From Propylenella binzhouense (GTDB lineage Bacteria > Pseudomonadota > Alphaproteobacteria > Rhizobiales > Afifellaceae), in assembly GCF_009866965.1 (NCBI RefSeq), contig NZ_SPKJ01000038.1:1-35669 (forward strand): 35,669 nucleotides of DNA, in the 5' to 3' direction. Every line of letters begins with the position of its first letter. The first letter of the stretch is position 1. The notes below the pieces were generated by a model. That model saw only the letters and a list, made by a program, of their open reading frames with translations, was not told the DNA's origin and made no database searches. A program made the position numbers and the translations under genes. Shown piece after piece: positions 23,272-31,606 of the stretch.

Positions 23272-24794
23272 GCCGCGGCCCGCGGAATCCCGCCGCCCAT
23301 CGCAGCCCCGATGCCGTCGCGGTCGAAGCGCGCGGCCGGCCAGATGCCCGTGATCCGGCCGCCATACATCACCGCGGCGCGGTCGGCGAGCTGGAGCACC
23401 TCGTCCAAGTCCTCGGAGACGAGCAGCACCGCGGAGCCGCCGTCCCTCAGCGCGACCAGCCGGTCGTGGACCGCGCGGGCCGCGGCGACGTCCAGGCCGC
23501 GCGTCGGCTGCGAGACGAGCAGGAGCTTCGGGTCTGTCCAGATCTCGCGCGCGAGCAGGAGCTTCTGCTGGTTGCCGCCGGAGAGCAGCCGGACCGGCCG
23601 CCCCAGCCCGCCATGGGAGACGCCGTACTGGGCGACCGCCTCCTCCGCGCGCCGCCGGGCGGCCCCGTGGTCGATCAGCCCTCGGCGCACGAAAGGCGGA
23701 TCGCGGAAATCGCGCAGCATCATGTTGTCCGGAATGTCGAGCGGCATGACCATTCCCATGCCCATCCGGTCCTCCGGGACGAAGCGGAGGCCGGCGCGCA
23801 TGCGCCGGAGCGGCGACCAGCGGGAGATGTCGGTGCCGTCGAGGAGGATGCGGCCGCGGCTCGCCCGCCGCAGCCCGGCCAGCACTTCGGCAAGCTCCGG
23901 CTGACCGTTGCCGGCGACCCCGATGATGCCGAAGATCTCGCCGGCGCGGACGTCGAGGTCGAGCCCGTCGAGGGCGGCATGTCCGCGGTCTCCGGCCGCC
24001 GCGACGCCTTCGGCGCGCAGGATGGAGCGGCCGGGCGCGGTGGCCTGCCTCGGACGCAGCGCGGCCGGCCGTGAGCCGACCATCAGCGTGCCGAGCTCGT
24101 CGAGCGTCGTCTCGGAGGCGGGAAGCGCGGCGACGACCCGGCCGCGCCGGAGCACCGTGATCCGGTCGGCGGCAGCCATCACCTCGTGGAGCTTGTGCGT
24201 GATGAAGACGACCGCCTTGCCGCCGTCCGCCAGGCCGCGGAGCGTCCGGTAGAGCTCGTCCGCCTCCTGCGGCGTCAGCACCGAGGTGGGCTCATCGAGG
24301 AGGAGCAGCTCGGCGCCGTGATAGAGGAGCTTCAGGATCTCCAGCTTCTGCCGCTGTCCGATCGAAAGCTGCCAGACCGGCACGTCCGGGTCGATGTCGA
24401 TGCCGTTCGCCCGGCCGATCGCCCGCAGCCGGGCGACCGCTTCCCCGCGCCGCAGCCTGAGGCCTCCGGCCGGGACCCCGAGCAGCACGTTGTCGAGGGC
24501 GCTGAGGACCTCGACCAGCTGGAAGTGCTGGTGGACCATGCCGATGCCGCGCAGCACGGCATCGCGCGGGGAGCGGAACTGCACGCGCTCGCCCCAGACC
24601 GTCAGGTCTCCGGCGTCGGGGCTGTAGAGCCCCGACAGGATGTTCATCAGCGTCGTCTTCCCTGCGCCGTTCTCGCCGAGCACCGCATGGATCTCGCCGC
24701 GGCGGAGCCGGAGGCTGACGCCGTCATTCGCGACGAAGGAGCCGAAGCTCTTGCTGATGTCGAGGGCCTGGACCTCGTCGCGCGCCGCCGGCAC
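23268..24794 (-). CDS. Double-domain ABC ATPase, YufO/NupO (RbsA-like) type
   Basis: The 508-residue protein has two nucleotide-binding domains. The first has a full Walker A (GENGAGKTT, 40-48), signature LSIGQRQ and Walker B LLLLDEPTS. The second has GVAGNGQPEL in place of Walker A and LLVSQPTRGLD in place of Walker B, with signature LSGGNQQK; this degeneration is normal in this class, so only the first site is expected to turn over quickly. It begins with GTG at 24794, nine bases after a GGGGAGG, and 27 bases after the binding-protein stop. Confidence 0.93.
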   Translation of the reverse strand: MPAARDEVQALDISKSFGSFVANDGVSLRLRRGEIHAVLGENGAGKTTLMNILSGLYSPDAGDLTVWGERVQFRSPRDAVLRGIGMVHQHFQLVEVLSALDNVLLGVPAGGLRLRRGEAVARLRAIGRANGIDIDPDVPVWQLSIGQRQKLEILKLLYHGAELLLLDEPTSVLTPQEADELYRTLRGLADGGKAVVFITHKLHEVMAAADRITVLRRGRVVAALPASETTLDELGTLMVGSRPAALRPRQATAPGRSILRAEGVAAAGDRGHAALDGLDLDVRAGEIFGIIGVAGNGQPELAEVLAGLRRASRGRILLDGTDISRWSPLRRMRAGLRFVPEDRMGMGMVMPLDIPDNMMLRDFRDPPFVRRGLIDHGAARRRAEEAVAQYGVSHGGLGRPVRLLSGGNQQKLLLAREIWTDPKLLLVSQPTRGLDVAAARAVHDRLVALRDGGSAVLLVSEDLDEVLQLADRAAVMYGGRITGIWPAARFDRDGIGAAMGGGIPRAAA

Positions 24795-24821
24795 GTTCGG
24801 CGACCTCCCCGGGCGGCGCCG

Positions 24822-25895
24822 CTATTTCGCCGAGCCCTCCACGCCTTCGACGAGCCAGTCCATCTTCGAGCTCGCCTCTTCCGGCGTCAGGCTCTGGCCC
24901 TCGGCGATCTGCACCTTGCCCTGATTGTCCTTCATCGGGCCCTTGAAGATCGTCAGTTCGCCCGACACGATCTTCGCCTTGGCGTCCTCGGCGGCCTTCT
25001 TGGCCTCCTCGGTCACCGCCGGCCCGAAGGGCGCGAGACCCACGACGCCGTTGGCGAGCGTGCCCATGAAGCGGCCGGCCTCGAACTTGCCGTTCCTGAT
25101 CTGGTCGATCACCTGGACGTAATAGGGGCCCCAGTTCCACACGCTGCCCGTCAGGAAGGCGTCGGGCGCCGCGGAGGACCAGTCGGCGTTCGATGTCATG
25201 CCCAATTTGCCGCGCGCCGCGGCCGCCTGCAGCGTCGCCGGGGAATCCTCGTGGTTCGCGATCACGTCGGCGCCGGCATTGAGAAGCGCTTCCGCGGATT
25301 CCTTCTCCTTGGCGGGGTCGTACCAGGTGTTCGCCCAGTTCACGAGGATGCGGATATCGGGATTGACCGAGCGCGCGCCGAGCGCGAAGGCGTTCACGCC
25401 CGAGATGACGGGGCTGATCGGAAACGCGCCGACGAAGCCGACTATGTTGCTCTTCGTTACGCTGCCGGCGATGACCCCCTCCAGATAGCGCGCCTCCTCG
25501 GCATTGCCGTAATAGGTGCCGAGATTGTCCGGGCCTTCCGGATTGGCCTGCTCGACGAGGAAGTAGACGTCGGGGAATTCCTTCGCGAGATCCGGCACGA
25601 ACACGCCGTAGCCGTAGCCGTTCGCGAAGATCACCTTGTTGCCCTGGTTCACGAGATTCCGGATCACGGATCGGACCGCCGGGCCTTCCGGGATCGACTC
25701 GACGCGCGTCACCTCGACGTCCGGATCGTGCTTCTTCAGGTACTCGAAGCCCTCGGCATTCGCCCGCACCCAGGACGAGCCCGAAGCCGGCGCGAAATCC
25801 ACCGATCCTATCTTGATCTTGTCCCGGGCCGAGGCGTGACCTGCCGCCGAAAGGACACCCGCCGAAATCAGGATTGCAGACAGGAACCAACGCAT
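24822..25895 (-). CDS. BMP-family periplasmic binding protein
   Basis: The 357-residue product starts with a Sec signal peptide (MRWFLSAILISAGVLSAAGHASA, cleavage probably after residue 23). It has no lipobox cysteine, as expected for a soluble periplasmic protein. Family motifs include DKIKIGSVDFAPASGSSW, VIFANGYGYGVFVPDLAKEF, FVGAFPISPVISGVNAFALG and VIANHEDSPATLQAA. BMP-family proteins bind nucleosides, purines and similar ligands. The start at 25895 follows an AGGAGG by six bases. It is the first gene of the nine-gene operon and diverges from the XRE-cupin gene. Confidence 0.93.
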   Translation of the reverse strand: MRWFLSAILISAGVLSAAGHASARDKIKIGSVDFAPASGSSWVRANAEGFEYLKKHDPDVEVTRVESIPEGPAVRSVIRNLVNQGNKVIFANGYGYGVFVPDLAKEFPDVYFLVEQANPEGPDNLGTYYGNAEEARYLEGVIAGSVTKSNIVGFVGAFPISPVISGVNAFALGARSVNPDIRILVNWANTWYDPAKEKESAEALLNAGADVIANHEDSPATLQAAAARGKLGMTSNADWSSAAPDAFLTGSVWNWGPYYVQVIDQIRNGKFEAGRFMGTLANGVVGLAPFGPAVTEEAKKAAEDAKAKIVSGELTIFKGPMKDNQGKVQIAEGQSLTPEEASSKMDWLVEGVEGSAK

Positions 25896-26055
25896 GGTGA
25901 GCCTCCTCACGCCAGACGTGCTTGCCGGATGCCGCAGTCTGGCACGTCCGCGGACCTGTGCAAGTCCTTTCTTACGAGTCCTTGCTCTTGTCAGCCATGA
26001 AATTGAGGGCACCTTTGCTGCCGATTTTGGCATATCCAGAAAGTGCATTCTCCTA

Positions 26056-26071
26056 ATTCAAGAAGTTGAAT
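26056..26071. promoter_or_regulatory. Candidate operator ATTCAA-GAAG-TTGAAT
   Basis: A perfect 16-bp palindrome (6-base arms, 4-base centre) lies between the BMP operon and the divergent XRE-cupin regulator, about 160 bases upstream of the operon start and 75 bases upstream of the regulator ATG. Helix-turn-helix dimers of the XRE type commonly bind such short dyads. That this regulator binds it is inference. Confidence 0.5.
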
Positions 26072-26146
26072 AGACAGGAGCGGCGGCTTTCGCATATGAG
26101 CAGGTCCGGGCCGAGCCCCAGCCTGCGGCCGAGCACAGGGACCGTG

Positions 26147-26758
26147 ATGACGAACGCCCGAACGGCTGACCCGGACCTCGCCGAGCCGACCGACCCGATC
26201 CGCCTCGGCGTGCAGCTGCGCCATGCCCGCCTCGTGAAGGGCCTGCGGCTGAAGGACGTCGCCGACCGTTCGGGCTATTCGGAGAGCCTGATCTCGAAGA
26301 TCGAGAACGACAAGGTGACCCCGTCGCTGTCGACGCTCCTGCGGCTCGCGAAGGCGCTCGGGACCACGGTCGCCTCGCTGCTCGGCGAGCAATCCGGGAA
26401 CTCCGACACGGTCATGCGGGCCGGCCAGCGGCCGATGATCCAGCAGATCGCGGTGGCCGGCACGCCGAGCGACGGCACGGAGGCGGAGGTGCTGGTGCCG
26501 TTCGGCAGCAGCTCCCTGCTGCAGGGCTTCCTGATCCGCGTGCTGCCGGGCGGCGGCAGCGACGGGGCCCGCCAGCATGACGGCGAGGAGGTCGGCTTCG
26601 TCAGGCGCGGCGAGCTGCTGCTGACGGTTGCGGGCACGGAATACCGGCTGCGGGAAGGCGATTCCTTCTTCTTCCGGTCGAGCCTCCTGCACAGCTTCAG
26701 CAATCCGGGGGACGTGCCGACAGAGGTCATCTGGGTGAATACGCCCGCCTCGCTGTGA
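26147..26758 (+). CDS. XRE-family regulator with C-terminal cupin domain
   Basis: From the ATG at 26147 the protein has 203 residues. An XRE helix-turn-helix lies at about 20-78 (HARLVKGLRLKDVADRSGYS and ESLISKIENDKVTPSLSTL). A cupin sensor domain follows at about 125-200, with QHDGEEVGFVRRGELLL, LREGDSFFFRSSLLHSF and His144 and His182 as possible metal or ligand residues. This start has AGGGA five bases upstream. In-frame starts at 26096 (ATG) and 26066 (TTG) exist, but the latter lies in the palindrome and both lack a well-spaced site. It diverges from the BMP operon and probably responds to its substrate or a pathway intermediate. Confidence 0.9.
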   Translation: MTNARTADPDLAEPTDPIRLGVQLRHARLVKGLRLKDVADRSGYSESLISKIENDKVTPSLSTLLRLAKALGTTVASLLGEQSGNSDTVMRAGQRPMIQQIAVAGTPSDGTEAEVLVPFGSSSLLQGFLIRVLPGGGSDGARQHDGEEVGFVRRGELLLTVAGTEYRLREGDSFFFRSSLLHSFSNPGDVPTEVIWVNTPASL

Positions 26759-26783
26759 GCGCGACGGCGGGCGCGGCGGACGG

Positions 26784-28028
26784 TCAGCAGACGGCCGCGG
26801 CCGGGATCATCTCCTTGAGCGGCGTCGCGGCATCGGCGAGGCGCGCCGGATCGAGGCGCGTTCCTCCCGCCACCAGCCTGCGGGCCGCGACGTAATCCTT
26901 GACCGCGTTGACGCAATCGGCGGCGCAGAGCCGTCCGTCCCGCAGATAGAGCACCGAGAAGCTGCGGTCCTCCGGGCGGCCGCGCAGGATCTCCGTATCG
27001 TGGCCGGCGACGAGGCCGACGGATTGCAGGCGCAGGTCGTACTGGTTCGACCAGAACCACGGCACCTCCTCGCAAGGCGCGGGATCGCCCATCAGGGTCC
27101 GCGCCGCGACCTTCGCCATGTCGGTGGCGTTCTGGACCGATTCGAGCCGGATCTCGCGGCCGTCCGCGAAGGGATTGGCATGGAGCGCGCAATCGCCGAC
27201 GGCGAAGACGTCGGGCAGCGTGGTGCGGCAGAAGGGGTCGACCCAGACGCCGTTCCCGCCGCGCGCGCCGGCTGCGAGGAGCGGCGCGACCGCGGGCGCC
27301 ACCCCGATGCCGACGATCAGGCAGTCGCACGCGATCCGCGCGCCGTCGGAGAGCCTCAGCGCGGTCACGCGCCCCGCGCCCGCCTCGATTCCGGCAAGCG
27401 TCGCCGAGAGGCGGATGTCGACGCCCCGCGCGCGGTGCTCCTCGACCAGGAAGCGCGAGAGCGCCGGCCCCGACACGCGGGCGAGCACGCGGTCCGCCGC
27501 CTCCACCACGGTGACGGCCTTGCCGAGCACCGCGCCCGCGGCCGCAACCTCGAGGCCGATATAGCCGGCGCCGACGATCGCGACCCGCTGCGCCGCCTCC
27601 AGGCCCGCCATCAACCGGTCGGCGTCCTCGACATTGCGCAGGACGTGCACATTGGCGAGCGGCGCCGGAAGGTCCGGCAGCATGCGCGGCCGGCCGCCCG
27701 CCGCCCACACGAGCGCGCCGTAGCCGACGCGTTCGCCCGAGGCGCAGATCACGCGCCGGGCCTCGGGATCGAGCGCGACGACCCGGAATCCGTGCCGGAA
27801 GCTGACGCCGCGCTCGGCCCAGAACGCGGCGGGACGGATCAGGATGCGGTCGAGCGGCTTCTCGCGGGTCAGGTATTCCTTGCTGAGGGGCGGGCGTTCG
27901 TAGGGAAGGACGTGCTCCTCGGTGAGGATCGCGATCGACCCGGCGAACTTCCGCTGCAGCAGCGCGAGCGCCACCTGCGCCCCGGCATGGCCGCTGCCCA
28001 CGATCACCACGTCATAGACGTCCGTCAT
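26784..28028 (-). CDS. FAD-dependent ferredoxin reductase, putidaredoxin/rhodocoxin reductase type
   Basis: The 414-residue enzyme has an N-terminal FAD GSGHAG motif (11-16), the ERPPLSKEYL block (44-53), a second GxGxxG for NAD (GAGYIG, 153-158) and FAVGDC (275-280). A C-terminal reductase domain holds the WFWSNQYDLRLQSVG block. It should pass electrons from NAD(P)H to the 2Fe-2S ferredoxin encoded 63 bases upstream. GGGAGA six bases before the ATG at 28028 supports the start. It is last in the P450 operon and ends 25 bases from the convergent XRE gene. Confidence 0.93.
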   Translation of the reverse strand: MTDVYDVVIVGSGHAGAQVALALLQRKFAGSIAILTEEHVLPYERPPLSKEYLTREKPLDRILIRPAAFWAERGVSFRHGFRVVALDPEARRVICASGERVGYGALVWAAGGRPRMLPDLPAPLANVHVLRNVEDADRLMAGLEAAQRVAIVGAGYIGLEVAAAGAVLGKAVTVVEAADRVLARVSGPALSRFLVEEHRARGVDIRLSATLAGIEAGAGRVTALRLSDGARIACDCLIVGIGVAPAVAPLLAAGARGGNGVWVDPFCRTTLPDVFAVGDCALHANPFADGREIRLESVQNATDMAKVAARTLMGDPAPCEEVPWFWSNQYDLRLQSVGLVAGHDTEILRGRPEDRSFSVLYLRDGRLCAADCVNAVKDYVAARRLVAGGTRLDPARLADAATPLKEMIPAAAVC

Positions 28029-28091
28029 GACATCTCCCGGTTGATATGCGTTCGCCGCGGCCGGGCGGCCGCTCCGTGCGGAAGCAGGCCC

Positions 28092-28409
28092 TCAGTCCTC
28101 CGGCGCTATTGTCACCCTGAGCCCGTCCAGTGCATCCGAAACGCGGATCTGGCAGGAGAGCCGCGATTCCGGCCGCCGGTGCGCCGACGCATCCAGCAGG
28201 TCGTCCTCGTCGAGCGACATCGGCGAAAGCTTCTCCAGGAAGGCGGCGTCCACATAGACGTGGCATGTGGCGCAACTGGCGCAGCCGCCGCAGATCGCCA
28301 GAATCTCCTCGAAGCCGCCCGCGCGGAGCGTCTCCATCAGGCTGAAGCCATCCGTACCCTGAATGCTGCGCTCCGCGCCCTCCCGGTCGCATACATAGAT
28401 CGTCGCCAC
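28092..28409 (-). CDS. [2Fe-2S] ferredoxin, putidaredoxin type
   Basis: The 105-residue protein has the adrenodoxin/putidaredoxin ligand pattern Cys40-x5-Cys46-x2-Cys49 and Cys86 (AICGGCASCATCHVYV and LSCQI), plus a spare Cys43. The length and the acidic C-terminus fit a class I P450 partner. The start is GTG at 28409, with purine-rich GGAG upstream. It lies between the GMC oxidoreductase (98-base gap) and its reductase (63-base gap) in the P450 operon and should shuttle single electrons to the P450. Confidence 0.93.
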   Translation of the reverse strand: MATIYVCDREGAERSIQGTDGFSLMETLRAGGFEEILAICGGCASCATCHVYVDAAFLEKLSPMSLDEDDLLDASAHRRPESRLSCQIRVSDALDGLRVTIAPED

Positions 28410-28507
28410 GAACCCACTCTCCTCCTCGTCACCGGAATCGCCGGCGCCGCTGCGGCAGCCGGCCTGGTCTCATCCGCACGCCGGGCCGGCCGCCGCCCGG
28501 CGAAGCC

Positions 28508-30235
28508 TCACGCCACCGCCGTGACCGGGCCGCGCCGGCCGGCCTTCTCGGCCTTCATCAGGTCGGCGATGCGCTCCGCCATCATCATGGTCGGCATGTT
28601 GGTGTTGGCGCAGGGGATCGACGGCATCAGCGACGCATCGCAGATGCGCAGGCCGGCGAGGCCGAGCACCCTGCCCCGGGAATCGGCGACGGCCATCGGA
28701 TCGTCGTCGCGCCCCATCCGGCAGGTGCCCGAGGCATGCCAGGTGCCGCCGACGGCGCCGGCGACGAAGGCGTTCATGGCCGCGTCATCGGCGAGCAGCG
28801 CTTCGAGCGTCACGCCGTTCGTGATGACGTTGCGGATCAGCCCGTCGCGCAGGCCGAGCGCACCGTCGAGGGCGCAGCCGAAGAGCGATGTCCGGAAGGC
28901 GTTGAACCGCGACGGCGCGGAAATCCTGCGCACCCGGTCGGAGAAGACGGCCGGAAACGGATTTCCGGCGACCGTCCGCATCGACGGGTCGGCCAAAGTG
29001 CGCGCCGCGACCCGCACGCCGGCGATCAGGCGGCGGCGGTCGCGCGCGTCCGAGAGCAGCCGGAAATCGACCGCGGGCGGCGTGCCCGGCTCGGCCGAGC
29101 GCAGGCGGACCTCGCCCCGGGAATAGGACTTGTTCACCCATACGAGCAGGGCGCCGAGGCGCCGGCCGACGCCGTGCCAGGCGGACTTGGCGACGACGGA
29201 GATGTGGAGGTCGCCCTGCGGCGCGCCGTCGAGCCCGGACGACAGGCGCAGGCCGGCCTGGATCTGGTGCTCGTCCGCGCCATGGATCCGCGCCTTCGGG
29301 TCCAGATAGACGGAGAGCGCCAGGTTCGGATGCTCCATCAGGTTGGCGCCGACGCCGTCCCGCCCGGCCACCACGCCGATCCCGTGACGCGCCAGTTCGG
29401 CGGCCGGACCGACGCCGCTGCGCATGAGCAAAGCCGGCGTATGGATCGCCCCGCAGGCGAGGACGACTTCGCCGGCGCGCAGCGTCGTCAGCGTGCCGTC
29501 CGGGCCCGCGATCTCGGCGCCGACCGCACGCCGGCCCTCGAAGAGGATGCGGCGCGCTTCGGATCGGGTGAGAACCGAAAGGTTCGGGCGCGCGCGCACC
29601 GCGGCGGTGAGATGGCTCACGGCGGCGGGGAGCCGGCCCCCGGCGCGGTCGCGGGCGACGGCGATGGGAAAGAACCCGTCCTCCCATGCGCCGTTCTGGT
29701 CCTCCAGCCGCCGATGGCCGTGGCGCTCCAGGACCGTGCAGACCTGCCGCACGAAGGGCGTCTGGCGGTCGGGCGAATAGCGGCTGATCAAGACCGGCCC
29801 GTCCTTGCCGTGATAGGGCCCGCCGAAATCGAGATCCGTCTCCAGACGGCGGAAATACGGCAGCACGGCCTGCCAGGACCAGCCGGCGGCGCCGAGCGCC
29901 TCCCATTCGTCATAATCCGCCGGCGCGCCGCGATTGGCCGCCATGGCGTTGATGCTCGAGCCCCCGCCGAGAACCCGCGCCTGCTCGTAGCGCCGCGGCA
30001 GGCGCGGCGCGCCGCCATGGCCCGCCCCCATCAGCGCGGTGAGACCCGGCCAGAGATTTTCGGCGTTGAGGAATGCGCGCCCGGGATATCCGCTGCGAAT
30101 GTCCTCCGGGACCGCGCCGTCGCGGATATCGGGGCCCGCCTCAACGAGGACGACCTTGCAGTCCGGATCCTCGCTGAGGCGCGCGGCGAGGACGCAGCCG
30201 GCCGAGCCGCCGCCCAGAACCAATATGTCGTGCAC
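28508..30235 (-). CDS. GMC-family FAD oxidoreductase (alcohol/choline dehydrogenase-like)
   Basis: The 575-residue flavoprotein has the ADP-binding GGGSAGCVLAARLSED (8-23) and the GMC signature RVLGGGSSINAMAANRG (88-104). The catalytic histidine is His500 in GTWHASGTCRMG, and a C-terminal CANTNMPTMMMAERIADL carries the partner asparagine. Family members oxidise primary alcohols to aldehydes. The start is the GTG at 30235, ten bases after the P450 stop, with GAGG overlapping that stop. It lies between P450 and ferredoxin genes, suggesting that it acts on an alcohol made in the same pathway; the aldehyde dehydrogenase nearby could take the next step. Substrate not readable from sequence. Confidence 0.91.
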   Translation of the reverse strand: MHDILVLGGGSAGCVLAARLSEDPDCKVVLVEAGPDIRDGAVPEDIRSGYPGRAFLNAENLWPGLTALMGAGHGGAPRLPRRYEQARVLGGGSSINAMAANRGAPADYDEWEALGAAGWSWQAVLPYFRRLETDLDFGGPYHGKDGPVLISRYSPDRQTPFVRQVCTVLERHGHRRLEDQNGAWEDGFFPIAVARDRAGGRLPAAVSHLTAAVRARPNLSVLTRSEARRILFEGRRAVGAEIAGPDGTLTTLRAGEVVLACGAIHTPALLMRSGVGPAAELARHGIGVVAGRDGVGANLMEHPNLALSVYLDPKARIHGADEHQIQAGLRLSSGLDGAPQGDLHISVVAKSAWHGVGRRLGALLVWVNKSYSRGEVRLRSAEPGTPPAVDFRLLSDARDRRRLIAGVRVAARTLADPSMRTVAGNPFPAVFSDRVRRISAPSRFNAFRTSLFGCALDGALGLRDGLIRNVITNGVTLEALLADDAAMNAFVAGAVGGTWHASGTCRMGRDDDPMAVADSRGRVLGLAGLRICDASLMPSIPCANTNMPTMMMAERIADLMKAEKAGRRGPVTAVA

Positions 30236-30245
30236 GTCGGTTGCC

Positions 30246-31445
30246 TCAGGCGACCAGGCGGACGGGCAGCCTTTCGAGGCCGCGGATGACGTTGTTGAGA
30301 TGCCATTCCGGTTCGCCGACCTCGATGCGGCGGGCGCGGCGCGCGAGCGCCTCGAGCAGGCTCGCGGCCTCCGCACGCGCCAGCGTCTGGCCGGCGCAAT
30401 TGTGAATGCCCATGCCGAAGGCGAGATGGCCGACGGGATTGCGCTTCACATCGAACCGGTCGGCGTCCTGCCAGCGGCTTTCGTCCCGGTTCGCCGAGCC
30501 GAACATGACGAGGACCGACACGCCCTCCTCGAGAATGGCGCCCTCCAGCTCGTGCTCGCGCGTCACCACGCGCCGCAGGTTCTGGATCGGGCTTTCCAGG
30601 CGGATGACCTCGTTGAGGGCCATGGCGATGAGACGCGGGTTCTCCCGGACGAGATCCCACTGGTCGGGATGGCGCCCGAACAGGAGCAGGGCGGCGCTGA
30701 TGGCGTTGATCGTCGTGTCGAGGCCGGCCATCAGATAGGCCATGATGAGCGGGCCGCACTGGTCGAACTCGATCTCGCCGCGCGCGGCCGCCTCGTAGAT
30801 TGCGGCCCCCATGCTGCCGGGCCGCAGCCGGCCGGGCTGCTCGAGCGAGCGGATATAGTCGCGCACCTCCGGAAACCGCTCTTCGGACTTCGCGACCCGC
30901 TCGTTCGGCGGCCCGAACAGGTTGAAGCCCGCATCGGCCCATTCGAGCAGGTGTTCGCGGCCGTCCTGCGGCAGGCCGATCAGATCGGCCATGACCATCA
31001 GCGGGAAGCGGCGCGAGAAATCGGCCACGCCGTCGAACTCGCCCTGCTCCGCCACCGTTCCGACCAGGACATCGGCCTGGCGCTGAAGGTCCGGCGTGAT
31101 CTCGCGGACGGACCGCAGCGAGAGCCGCTCGGCGACGAGGCCGCGCCGCTTGGTATGGAGCGGGGGATCGCTCGCGATCGGGGTGCCGCGCCGCGACTGG
31201 TTGCCGAACTTCGAAAGCCCGACGCCCTTGCCGGAGATGTAGGTCTCGTGGTCCTCCAGCACGGTGCGCACCGGCGCATAGCGCGGCAGCGCGAAGATGT
31301 TGTGCCGGGTCAGGAAGACGACCGGGCCCTTCTCCCGAAGCCTCGCATAGGCCTCGTAGGGATATCTCAGGATGTCGTCGCAGAAGAGATCGACATCATC
31401 CGTCGGCACGTTCAGTCGGACGGGTTCCAGCGTGTCGAGCGTCAT
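30246..31445 (-). CDS. Cytochrome P450, class I, resembling the CYP199 para-substituted benzoate group
   Basis: The 399-residue enzyme has the I-helix oxygen-binding AGLDTT (240-245), ExxR (Glu279-Arg282) and a heme loop FGMGIHNCAGQ with ligand Cys350. Blocks such as DPPLHTKRRG (93-102), FNLFGPPNE (174-182), RLESPIQNLRR (282-292) and NNVIRGLERLP recall bacterial CYP199A enzymes that demethylate 4-methoxybenzoate-type acids. That comparison is from memory and the subfamily is uncertain. GAGG seven to eight bases before the ATG supports the start. It heads an operon with GMC oxidoreductase, ferredoxin and reductase and diverges from a LysR gene. Confidence 0.92.
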   Translation of the reverse strand: MTLDTLEPVRLNVPTDDVDLFCDDILRYPYEAYARLREKGPVVFLTRHNIFALPRYAPVRTVLEDHETYISGKGVGLSKFGNQSRRGTPIASDPPLHTKRRGLVAERLSLRSVREITPDLQRQADVLVGTVAEQGEFDGVADFSRRFPLMVMADLIGLPQDGREHLLEWADAGFNLFGPPNERVAKSEERFPEVRDYIRSLEQPGRLRPGSMGAAIYEAAARGEIEFDQCGPLIMAYLMAGLDTTINAISAALLLFGRHPDQWDLVRENPRLIAMALNEVIRLESPIQNLRRVVTREHELEGAILEEGVSVLVMFGSANRDESRWQDADRFDVKRNPVGHLAFGMGIHNCAGQTLARAEAASLLEALARRARRIEVGEPEWHLNNVIRGLERLPVRLVA

Positions 31446-31561
31446 TGTTGTGCCTCATCGGAACGGCGTTTCCCCACACTCCGGAGCAGGCCTGCACGGC
31501 AGGCAAGGACGCGCGTCACGGGTGCGGTTCGACTCATAGGGCGTTGACGAAAGAATGTAAA

Positions 31562-31575
31562 ATATTTGCAATATA
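31562..31575. promoter_or_regulatory. Candidate LysR box at ATATT-TGC-AATAT
   Basis: A perfect dyad (31562-31574) contains a T-N11-A core (31563-31575) in an AT-rich stretch of the 161-base gap between the divergent P450 and LysR genes. A TTGACG at 31544-31549 lies on its plus-strand upstream side. LysR binding is inferred from motif and position. Confidence 0.5.
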
Positions 31576-31606
31576 CCAGATTCGAACTCGTCACATATGA
31601 GCACCC

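Noticed and set aside
23268-24794. Loss of Walker A and B residues in the second half of the double ATPase
   Set aside because: Degeneration of the second site is normal for RbsA/YufO-type ATPases and does not suggest a broken gene.
26066-26146. Upstream TTG and ATG starts for the XRE-cupin gene
   Set aside because: The TTG lies within the palindrome and the extra residues are low-complexity. The ATG at 26147 has a better-spaced AGGGA. The ATG at 26096 remains possible.
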